This document shows, piece after piece, positions 53,801 to 61,168 of a stretch of DNA of 64,000 nucleotides (its first letter is position 1; every line of letters begins with the position of its first letter). Source of the DNA: Lonicera japonica (Eukaryota; Streptophyta; Magnoliopsida; Dipsacales; Caprifoliaceae). The DNA lies in NCBI GenBank assembly GCA_021464415.1, contig CM038464.1:2108001-2172000 (forward strand), read 5' to 3'. The position numbers and the translations under genes are program-made. The notes below the pieces were generated by a model. That model was not told the DNA's origin and made no database searches. It saw nothing but the letters and a program-made list of their open reading frames with translations.

Positions 53801-56800
53801 TTTTTAAGAGGGGCTGTAATTTCCTCTATTTCACCACACTTAGCTGTAGAACTCTGAAGGGGTCTCCATGCAGGTTTTACTTGCATGAGGTTTGATGCTC
53901 TATCCTTAGATATGAGCAAAGTCTGAGTATCAAATTCACTGATATGAGATAATTTTATTTTATCATCATATTGAGAAAATGGTTGATACTTTCTAAGGAA
54001 ATCATTTCCGATTAAAAGATTTCCTATGAATTTACAAGGAGGATCCATGACATAAAATTCATGGGTAAATTCATTGTCTCTTATTTGGAAATAAATAGGT
54101 ATGGTCTGTAATGGTAATTCAAAGTAATCACCATTAGCAACTCGTCCGGAGATAAGTTGTTCGCTCGGTCTATAATACTCATCTGGAAAGGCATTTGCCT
54201 TACAGATACTGGCAGTACAACCGGTATCCATTAATGCAGAGAGTAGTCTGGGATAATCTGGGTTAAGAACCTTTACTTCAATAAGGCTCATGAAACTTTC
54301 TTTAGTTGAAACTCTCAGATTATTTTGTTCTCTGATTTCAATTCCTTTTAGAGAATTTGGAATATCAGGGATAGTCTGTGAAGGACTCTCGTCCATCTTT
54401 CTTTTTCCCTCCTTAATTTTTCTGAGTCTATTTGTATCAATTTCTTGATAGTATTTATCTATGTCTAAGTCTAGTATGTGATCATACTTATTTTCGTACA
54501 TAGTACGAAATTCATGTCTCCAACAGTCTTCATGGTAATGAAGTTTGCATATAATGCATACCATGAATAACTCAAGTGATATCATTGTAAAACAATAATC
54601 ACAAGTGAAGTCTGCAGGGCTACATTTCATTTCGAATTTACACCTATGGCTTGGATTCGTATAGCACTGTGGTATTCTAACCATTCTTTCTGGTTGGGAA
54701 GGTCGCCATACATCTGTTAAACTACAGCAGTAAATGGCTTCTTCATAGTTTAGATAAATAGCTTCATCTAATGTTTCATTATCATCGATTGTGGTGACGA
54801 CGAAACATTCTTTAAATTCTTCTTCTTCTTCTTCTTCGGAAGAAGGTTCACTATCTGACTCAGTTGTATATGCACTATATACACTGGCATTGTCATCTAT
54901 TTCGAAATCTGATAATTCGATATTATAGATGAGGTCTAAGTCTTGTGTGTCAGCTTGGGTAAGCATGACTTCTACTAGTCTGACACTAGGTTTTATCTCT
55001 TTATTCTCTCTTTGAGAACAGCTTCTAGCAAAATGTCCAGTCTTACCACACACCCAACATTCATTCTTTGAATTATTGGTTGTTGGTTTTCTATCTTCGC
55101 CCTTTCTATAATTAGGCACTTTCTTTCTGAAGTCTGAATTCTTTTTGAAATATCTCCTTCTAGGAAATAATTTCTTTCTTTTCTTTGGATTTCTAAAGCT
55201 AGTCGATTTTCTGAATTTATATTTTTTATTATTAGGGTCTGTATTAATCGTAGCTTTGAAAGTCTGTTTCCAATGCTTTTTCTTATGGCTTTTGGGAGAA
55301 CTTCTTCCACATCCCCATTGGATAGGTGCTATGTCTCTTTCATCTTTGATTGAAGGCATGTTTTTAAATGTCTCCTTAATCAAAGCGTCTTGTGCTTTTT
55401 CGCGTCTCTTTGCGATAATGTAGTCTTTGGCAAAATTTATTCTTTCACCAAGAGTGTCTTCTTTAGTATTATTAACTCCAGGCCACTTTCTATATTCATT
55501 AATAAGAAGGTGTCCAATAGCTGGGAGTTTTCTAAAATACTCGTCTTTAAGAGTTGTGGTGAACTCTTTTATCTGATAATACAACGTTTCATAGTTATTA
55601 CTATATTCGTTGATTTTGTCTAAACTGCATATACTAAGTAGTGATAACTTAGTTTTTGCTACGTCTACTTCTGATTCTTGGGCAAGATGGCTTGCACCAA
55701 TGAATTCGGCTGTAAAGAGTTGTACATACCCGTTTACAGTTCTCTGATTTCTTGTCTCATTAAATCTTGCTAGCTTAGCTATACTAGCTTCGTCTGTTGC
55801 TGTTCTTAAACTATCTAAATAGTTTTTTACAATTCCTTTTAGGGATTGTTCAGCATATCTCCTACATGATTCTGCATCCCAACTTTCGTTAGACGCAAAG
55901 CACATGTGCATCTGATCTTGCCATTCTTTTAAGGCATTCTTTCTATCTTGTACATTATCCAAATTTAGGTAGATACCTACTGGATTGATGGCTACTGACG
56001 CCATATTTTTTGTACTTTGAAAGTCTATGGCTGTCGTGGGTAATCCTTTGACATAGTCTGGTTTGGTCTTAATAATACTGTCACTATAAATAGGGATATT
56101 TATAGCAGCAGGAGTCTCAAAAAGATTAAACCTACTTCTAGAGGTTTCACCTATTTTAGCATTGTTTCCGCTTGGGATTTCCGTGGCAACTGGAAACACT
56201 TGCTGTTCTTCATCTTTCTCTTTAAGTCTTAATTTTCTTAGGAGTTCTTTCGTGTCTTGAGAATTTCTTAAGTCCTTTATAACCTCACTAGATATCATCA
56301 TATTATATCTAGTTGATTTGCTTCTATCAAGATTCTTTTTGTATGTGTCTCTTTCTTGGTCTGTTAGGTCATGTCCAAAGTTTTGGATTCTGGCCTTCTC
56401 ATACAAAATATCATGATTGTCTATAGAATTTCTGGGTCTATAGTCTGGGGCATGTTGTAACATTCTAGCAGTGCTAACATTACTACATTCTCCTTCTGAA
56501 GGATCATCCAATGTGGAATCTCCCATGTTTCTAAATCTTGATTCCTCAGTTCTAATGTTTTTTGCTTTGAACTTAGGAGGAGCAAACTGTATATTAATAT
56601 TGCCTGTGATATTATCTTGAGCAATATATAAAGGCTCATTCTGTACGGCCTTTGTCTCTTGAAATTCTGGCAGCTGCCAGAGAGTCTTGGCATGTTCTCT
56701 CATAGGTCCAGTATTTCTAATACTGTACGTATTATTAAAGTCTGAAGTATTTGTCCTAACAAGGATCTGTTCATTAACTCTTCCTTGTGGAATACCTGGT

Positions 56801-56805
56801 TGCAT
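50854..56805 (-). CDS. Pararetrovirus polyprotein: coat, protease, RT, RNase H, extra C-terminal domain
   Basis: A single 1983-residue frame. Residues about 270-480 look like the capsid core, then a very basic stretch (505-575), a CCHC zinc knuckle (C583, C586, H591, C596), an acidic run (655-663) and a second Cys/His cluster (C714-C761) like that of badnaviruses. The aspartic protease has D860-T-G. The reverse transcriptase has KFDCKSGFWQI and catalytic Y1244-I-D-D; RNase H has D1397 and D1464 (YTDSS). RNase H ends near 1515, where most relatives stop; here about 468 more residues follow with no recognised fold. No movement-protein domain or integrase is present. The start codon directly follows the ORF2 stop (TGAATG). 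The polyprotein would normally be cut by its own protease. Confidence 0.93.
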   Translation of the reverse strand: MQPGIPQGRVNEQILVRTNTSDFNNTYSIRNTGPMREHAKTLWQLPEFQETKAVQNEPLYIAQDNITGNINIQFAPPKFKAKNIRTEESRFRNMGDSTLDDPSEGECSNVSTARMLQHAPDYRPRNSIDNHDILYEKARIQNFGHDLTDQERDTYKKNLDRSKSTRYNMMISSEVIKDLRNSQDTKELLRKLRLKEKDEEQQVFPVATEIPSGNNAKIGETSRSRFNLFETPAAINIPIYSDSIIKTKPDYVKGLPTTAIDFQSTKNMASVAINPVGIYLNLDNVQDRKNALKEWQDQMHMCFASNESWDAESCRRYAEQSLKGIVKNYLDSLRTATDEASIAKLARFNETRNQRTVNGYVQLFTAEFIGASHLAQESEVDVAKTKLSLLSICSLDKINEYSNNYETLYYQIKEFTTTLKDEYFRKLPAIGHLLINEYRKWPGVNNTKEDTLGERINFAKDYIIAKRREKAQDALIKETFKNMPSIKDERDIAPIQWGCGRSSPKSHKKKHWKQTFKATINTDPNNKKYKFRKSTSFRNPKKRKKLFPRRRYFKKNSDFRKKVPNYRKGEDRKPTTNNSKNECWVCGKTGHFARSCSQRENKEIKPSVRLVEVMLTQADTQDLDLIYNIELSDFEIDDNASVYSAYTTESDSEPSSEEEEEEEFKECFVVTTIDDNETLDEAIYLNYEEAIYCCSLTDVWRPSQPERMVRIPQCYTNPSHRCKFEMKCSPADFTCDYCFTMISLELFMVCIICKLHYHEDCWRHEFRTMYENKYDHILDLDIDKYYQEIDTNRLRKIKEGKRKMDESPSQTIPDIPNSLKGIEIREQNNLRVSTKESFMSLIEVKVLNPDYPRLLSALMDTGCTASICKANAFPDEYYRPSEQLISGRVANGDYFELPLQTIPIYFQIRDNEFTHEFYVMDPPCKFIGNLLIGNDFLRKYQPFSQYDDKIKLSHISEFDTQTLLISKDRASNLMQVKPAWRPLQSSTAKCGEIEEITAPLKNKCTCPDKKCYKQITLIQQEIVDQTRHQLLAIQEMRKRKKIDIRSLDVEKDKIKELAIPTTGENPIEKWEKDKAYCQIIPINPDATINGGTYKKGYSQRDREEFQTEIDSLLKGGMIQESISRHNSLAFYVENESEKKRGKRRMVLDYRALNKNCEFDSYKIPDKNNLISLIENRKIFSKFDCKSGFWQIKMHPDSIPWTAFSVPQEKYEWLVMPFGYKNAPQVFQRRIDGIFRKYSDFCLVYIDDVLVASHTEEDHIEHLRIIIAEFDNHGIIISHKKMLLFQEEIDFIGVHIRNGKISPLDHITRKILDFPDRIIDRKQLQSFLGLLNCATDYLRDLAGKRRSFTAKLKRTEKTNPFNWTKDDMDIMTKLKEEVKNIPGLEMPNAEDIFIVEIDASDKQWGAIYYALDYQTKKKKLCKYSSGTFTDPETRYTTHEKEVLAIVRAIEKYMLFLRPKHFTVYTDSSYAVGFRDLNLNRSKTNRLIRWQQSLSDYDFSIIHIKGKKNTIPDIISRESVFAENLIICFMISTDKQIRPMEAGGSSSRKTRFIDQVEVARYLQGAYDPQTQTSERSKPKMPRPILETLDEILIPPGRRSEEICRQNKIIGGMFFPEYRPDQRFPDLVKFRREFTKETLTLIDALWWNHSNNLKIEFRQNLVATARFMRMQWIAISQINPAPPRNLIEAPRPQEMTYARATGQIAPPKENKIKDLVYEKKRFFINLLTPLRKERAVENNETMDLDALNLDIAETLKEIGNYLFNRTIPGHASFMKGYCEDIPQINIWGKTDIPVELLASQGLIGQIFIQETTDADCFGEKIANYVETVKEYLPLYLRSYYIGPEAGFNHEIGGFQLVRFSEEPCSDVEGLCSAELEPIEGKQNPSALKVNRSLGILKIMDELLSEEKWYTVCQEEDLIIQAQETFGGRMTRGQTKGTEVIIPTTTSNIANIEEYWSTIRGSIQTYQLDVASRIPSPTDYIKVTADG

Positions 56806-58359
56806 TCATTCGAATGCTTTCTGAGAAAACTTAACATAGCTTTGATATTCTATGTTAATGTTTGCGTCTGGTAACACGTAATCTTCATACCCTGTGGCAT
56901 ATAAGATTAACTTAAAGTGTTTGGCTGTAGGTATAGATACTGTAAATGCCGGGGTGACATTGAAGTATCCTATATTGTCTGACATTTTTAATTGGGCTAT
57001 TCCAACTAGGCTCTTCTGAAAATCTTTCCATCTTTTGTCAACTAGGCAACAAAGGATGTTAACTCCATTCTGCGGTCTATGCAGTCCTTGGATTCTTGCC
57101 TGGAAGAGTCCAAAGGTTAGGAATTGAAAGTTCCTGTCTGTTCCTCTAGATCTTAACCAATTTGGTTCGAAGATCTGAATTTCTGTATAATTCTTTTCGA
57201 GGATATGATTCCTACTACAATATGTCATGTTGTAGCTAGGTGTCTTAGGGATAGCTCCTTCTCGGAACAAGTCTATGAATCTAACAGGAGGAAGTTGTCC
57301 ATTACTAATGGATTCTTCAGCATACTTCCAATCCATTTCTCCCCATTCTTTCCATTGAAGAGGGTGAGAAATATTTCTTTCTCTCCACCATGTTCTTATG
57401 TTGGAGGAAGAGTCTCTTACTCTTTGGATCATCAGAGTTTGATGTCCAATGCTAGGGGTAAGGCTAGCTACTTTCTTAGTCTTATCTAATCCATCATTTC
57501 TGATTCTTCTTGTTGAAGATTCTTTTTTTATTATGACGGATGGAGTCTCTTTGAACTTACAAGTGATTTCTTGTTTTTGTTCAATCTTCTTCTCGATTCT
57601 TTCTAATGATTCTGAATAATCATTCTGTCTTTTGATTTGACTAATAAGGGTTTCCCTAAGAGCCATCTGGTCTTTATACAATTTGACATATAACTCTTCG
57701 TTTATAGTCTTTGTATTTTCTTTTAGAGAACTATGTGCTGTAGCAATATATTTTTTTAATTCATGCACATTTATTTTCTCTGAGTCTTGTCTAGAAGCTA
57801 TCTCTTCTGTAAGTCTAGCATCTAAAGCCTTGAAACCTCTTTCAAGTTTATCGACATACATCAGTATATGAGTTGTGTCTAAATCTGCTTGACTTGTCTG
57901 ATTGAGTTTTTCATAAATGGCCTGTATTCCATTCATGATTTCCTTTAACTGTCTTTCTACCTGATCCGAATTTCTTCTACATTCGTTTATGGTAGATTCT
58001 TGAGTCTTAAAATGGTTTTCCCATTTTCCGTCTAGATAATATGCTAAGTTTTGTTGGAACTTAACAAAATCGTTATAGAAGGTTCTTAATCCTTCTGTCT
58101 TAGCTTGTAAATCATTTCTAAGATTTTGAGCAAATTGGTACTCACAATCTTGGGTAGCTGCTATAGCTGTAGAAATGAAGTTTAGTCTTTCTAGGATACA
58201 GAGTGCTGCTTTGTTAGCACCGCTGATTTCTGATTCGATGAATCTACGCGAGAATCTTTCATCGCTCATCTTTTCTATTATCTTTCGATAAAAGTCTGAT
58301 ATATCTTGTGGAATAATTCCACCTGGGACTTCTTTCCAGTCTGTGTTAACTATTTCCAT
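56806..58359 (-). CDS. Pararetrovirus ORF2: coiled coil plus probable 30K movement protein
   Basis: 517 residues, intact. Residues about 60-290 are rich in heptad-like Leu/Ile and charged residues (repeated L..I..I patterns with E/K/Q), suggesting a long coiled coil. Residues about 400-510 resemble the core of caulimovirid 30K movement proteins: FGLFQARIQGL, a DKRW turn, SLVGIAQL, a GYFNVTPAFTVS strand, then LILYATGYEDYVLP and a final beta strand (IEYQSYVKFS). 30K proteins open plasmodesmata for virion or nucleic acid passage. The assignment rests on pattern memory rather than a search. It starts 2 nt after the ORF1 stop and its own stop abuts the polyprotein ATG, so coupled translation or leaky scanning is likely. 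Confidence 0.75.
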   Translation of the reverse strand: MEIVNTDWKEVPGGIIPQDISDFYRKIIEKMSDERFSRRFIESEISGANKAALCILERLNFISTAIAATQDCEYQFAQNLRNDLQAKTEGLRTFYNDFVKFQQNLAYYLDGKWENHFKTQESTINECRRNSDQVERQLKEIMNGIQAIYEKLNQTSQADLDTTHILMYVDKLERGFKALDARLTEEIASRQDSEKINVHELKKYIATAHSSLKENTKTINEELYVKLYKDQMALRETLISQIKRQNDYSESLERIEKKIEQKQEITCKFKETPSVIIKKESSTRRIRNDGLDKTKKVASLTPSIGHQTLMIQRVRDSSSNIRTWWRERNISHPLQWKEWGEMDWKYAEESISNGQLPPVRFIDLFREGAIPKTPSYNMTYCSRNHILEKNYTEIQIFEPNWLRSRGTDRNFQFLTFGLFQARIQGLHRPQNGVNILCCLVDKRWKDFQKSLVGIAQLKMSDNIGYFNVTPAFTVSIPTAKHFKLILYATGYEDYVLPDANINIEYQSYVKFSQKAFE

Positions 58360-58361
58360 TT

Positions 58362-58901
58362 TTATATTTCTGGAATATAGTTGTGTAGTCTAGGTATAAT
58401 CTTAGATTGCTCAGAGGATAATCTTTTGAGCTCTATATCTAATTGCCGAATATGTTTGGATAATTCGTCAACCTTTATTTCTAGAGAAGGATTTTGCTCT
58501 TTGCAAATCTTCTTTGTTTCTCTAGTTGTGTTGAGGATTTCTCTCAACGTAGTAACAAAATCCGAAGGGATTTGTTGGTCTAATTCTTTAATTAGTCTAG
58601 TATTATTTTTGGTCTGTAAATCCAGAAGCTGGATGTCTGATTTGATCTTTTGGAGATCAATATGAGTCTGTTGCAAAACTAATAATAAATATTGGTTTTG
58701 GTCTAATAAGCAATTTATTGCTCCTGCAATAACCTGCTTGCTTTCTGAGTGTTTTAAAGGTATATGTTCTTCGTGTGAACAGCCTTTAATCTGTGATGTT
58801 AAACACCCTTCTGTTCCGATGTGGTGAGTCGGAATTGGTTGGTAGTCTGGATTTGTTCCAAAAATAGAGGTGTAGATGCGAGGGAATATTCCCAAGGGCA
58901 T
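58362..58901 (-). CDS. Pararetrovirus ORF1: small coiled-coil protein
   Basis: 179 residues. The first 50 residues are mixed and unmatched; residues about 65-170 are almost entirely helical with coiled-coil character (LLVLQQTHIDLQKIKSDI, VDELSKHIRQLDIELKRL). Its size, position and coiled coil recall the small virion-associated proteins of caulimoviruses and badnavirus ORF2, but sequence identity was not recognised. ATG 58901 lies about 60 nt downstream of the primer-binding site. The stop is followed after 2 nt by the ORF2 start. Confidence 0.8.
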   Translation of the reverse strand: MPLGIFPRIYTSIFGTNPDYQPIPTHHIGTEGCLTSQIKGCSHEEHIPLKHSESKQVIAGAINCLLDQNQYLLLVLQQTHIDLQKIKSDIQLLDLQTKNNTRLIKELDQQIPSDFVTTLREILNTTRETKKICKEQNPSLEIKVDELSKHIRQLDIELKRLSSEQSKIIPRLHNYIPEI

Positions 58902-58962
58902 CTATATAGTCAACGTCTATTGTTGAAGTCTGTGAGGAAAGGAGTTTGGGATAACTCACTAC

Positions 58963-58973
58963 CTCTGATACCA
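58963..58973 (-). promoter_or_regulatory. tRNA-Met primer-binding site
   Basis: Minus strand TGGTATCAGAG is complementary to the 3' end of plant initiator tRNA-Met, as in caulimoviruses, where it primes minus-strand DNA synthesis and marks genome position 1. The match covers 11 nt; the next bases depart from the usual TGGTATCAGAGC. Ty1/copia elements use the same primer, but no LTR or integrase is present here. Confidence 0.85.
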
Positions 58974-59090
58974 AAACGGGGTTTTACTCTCTTTCTAAAA
59001 ATCTGAGGGGTTACAAATTAATTTATAACCAAGTCTAAGGACTAAAGTCTAATTTCTAAAAATGTCTAATAAAGACAAAAAGTCTAAATC

Positions 59091-59140
59091 ACCTTATTTA
59101 TACAAATAAGTAGAAAACTACCTTATTTTTACAAATAAGT
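59091..59140 (-). repeat. Two near-palindromic 21-mers with TATA core upstream of the primer site
   Basis: Two 21-nt copies (59091-59111 and 59120-59140) differ at one base and are nearly self-complementary (ACCTTATTT...AAATAAGT). The first contains TATAAATAAGG on the viral strand, a possible TATA box about 125 nt upstream of the primer site. A related palindrome lies at 49031-49053 beside ORF4. Confidence 0.7.
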
Positions 59141-59180
59141 TGTAAAAGTGCCTTAGTCATAAAAAGAACTCAATTAAAAT

Positions 59181-61168
59181 ATTACTTGTGTAATGTAATA
59201 TGACCCTCAAGCATTACCTCTAACAATATTTAAATTTAAAGATTACGCGTCATGACACACTAGTTAATTATATCTAAAATGACTTCTATATCTAGTTTAT
59301 GCTAGCATAGTGATATATGATTTTTCGACCACCAACAACATGAACTAAATGATACAACAATTTTTTATTAAACTATATATGCACCCCAGTTATGCTAAAA
59401 AAAGTATAATAATATATATTAATGCAATCCTGGGGGTAATGATTATTGGTGTGATTTAAGATCCCTGTGTGTGTATCCATGCATTTTATTAATGGTCCTC
59501 ACAATCTTAAACAATTATCCTTGTCGATCTTTTGCAAAATGTTTGATTATTCTAATAAGAAGCTAAGCCATCACCAATTGTTGTTAAAAACGAAAACAGC
59601 AATTTATAAAATTTAAGTAGATCATCTCTTAAAAAACATCTGCCATTGTCTTGATTGCCTATTTTATTTAAAATGAAAAAAAAGAACAAATTAAGGATAT
59701 TTAAAAAAAAGAAAAACGTATCTTTATTTTGAAATTTAAGACTCCGTTTGATAAAAAGAAGAAAAATAACAACAAAAGTAATTAATTTTGGTGAGAGGTT
59801 AAAAAATAAGTTAAGCGATTTTTTTTATATTTTGACTTTTTTCATGAAAAATAAAAATTTCATTTGGGTGGTGATGAAGAATTTTTTTTCACAAAAAATA
59901 AAGAATGTAAATGATATTTACTCATAAAATAAGAATGAGATGAATATTATCTCACAATATTTCTCAACTTATTTTTCATCTTCTCAAAAAAATTAACTAT
60001 TTTTTTTCTATCATTCTTCATTTTGTTATTAAACGTACAGAACCTAAATGTTTGGTTTCCTTCTCATGGATCAAATTTTTGAGAAGAACCCTCCACCCTA
60101 TTGCAACTCCTTAAAATTACTGTTGCAATTTTTTTAAGAGCGTAACCACAAATAAAAATGTCTTATAAATTATAACACTTCGATCATATTAGAAATTGGG
60201 ACTTGGCTCATCTGTATTACTTATTTCACTTAACACTAACGCATGATTTTTTTTATAAAATTTGGTGAAAATGATAAGACATCTCCACAAAATTTTATCA
60301 AAAGATTCAATTTTAAAAAAAGGTGAAATGATCATCTAAAATTTCAATAGATAATATGAATATATATGTCAAATTTATTACACTCACTTTTGGTTTAACT
60401 TTCTTGTTAAAATTTTGTGAAGATGATCGCCTCTCATAAAAATTTGTGGCCATTTAACCCTTGAAATAAAAAGTGTTAAGAAAAATGAGTAACGGAGATG
60501 AACTAACTCCGAAAAACAAAGCGGACAACAGCTGTGTAGTGTTTGCTTTTACTATATTTGTTAGTAAGCATTGTTTGTACTTTGTAGAGTACGTGTAGTT
60601 TCATCGATTGTACGTAATTTTTGTTGAGTTGAGTCGGGTCAGCAAATGGGTCTGAGCCTCTGAGGTCGATCAGCAATCTCAATCGACTAACTAGAAAGAG
60701 TTACCAAGTTAAGAGGAGAGAGAGAGTAAGAGTGTTGCCCAAAAAAAGAAAGAAAAAGGAGAGAGAGAGAGAGAGATAAAGTAGCTCCTATTCGATCTTC
60801 GACAATTTCTGCTTGCTTTTTTTCTTTTTCATCATGTCGGGATCATCGATCTGCTTTCATACATACATACATATAATCAAGTGATCACTGACAGTCCAGT
60901 TCTTACTCGATCCCCCCCCCTCTTCTCTTGGCCTTGCGTAACTAAAAAGCAACAATCAAGCACTCTTCTTCTTTTCGCAAAGCCAACGCACACGTACGTA
61001 CACCTAGCCACCGTTCACGTACACATATATATATATACTCACACACTGTCTCTCTATCGATTTCTTGCATGTGTACTCACTCAGCTCCGGCCTCCATTAT
61101 ATTATATTATAATTAGCAACAATTAATTAATTAGATATATTATTCGATCTAGAACATATAAAATATAT
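59181..61168. other. Intergenic DNA and promoter region of the CSLA gene
   Basis: AT-rich. A possible decayed MITE lies at about 59740-60050 (GTTTGATAA near the left, TTATTAAAC near the right). GAGA runs at 60718-60776 and a CT-rich, microsatellite-rich leader at 60840-61110 are typical of a plant core promoter and 5' UTR. The start codon is at 61169. Confidence 0.5.

Larger units (their letters stand above)
48880..59180 (-). mobile_element. Endogenous pararetrovirus (Caulimoviridae), about 10.3 kb
   Basis: Four long minus-strand ORFs with viral content, a tRNA-Met primer-binding site, a pararetroviral promoter and poly(A) signal, and no integrase or long terminal repeats. Both ends are uncertain by perhaps 100-200 bp because host and viral DNA are both AT-rich. 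In order: AT-rich region with palindromes (59091-59140), primer site (58963-58973), ORF1, ORF2, ORF3 polyprotein, intergenic region with promoter (50451-50457), leader, ORF4. Caulimovirid genomes are circular, so the insert is one linearised copy, opened between ORF4 and the primer site. No frameshift or stop was seen in the four ORFs. The genus could not be assigned by eye. Confidence 0.9.

Noticed and set aside
54993..55310. Separate 105-codon minus-strand ORF
   Set aside because: It overlaps the basic coat-protein region of the polyprotein in another frame and mirrors its Lys/Arg-rich composition.
50917..57871. Many plus-strand ORFs opposite the viral polyprotein and ORF2
   Set aside because: They are antisense shadows without domains; the sense frames explain the region.
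49057..58901. Ty3/gypsy or Ty1/copia LTR retrotransposon
   Set aside because: RT-RNase H and a tRNA-Met primer site are present, but there is no integrase signature and no long terminal repeats. The second Cys cluster, the separate small coiled-coil ORFs and the 35S-like promoter fit Caulimoviridae instead.
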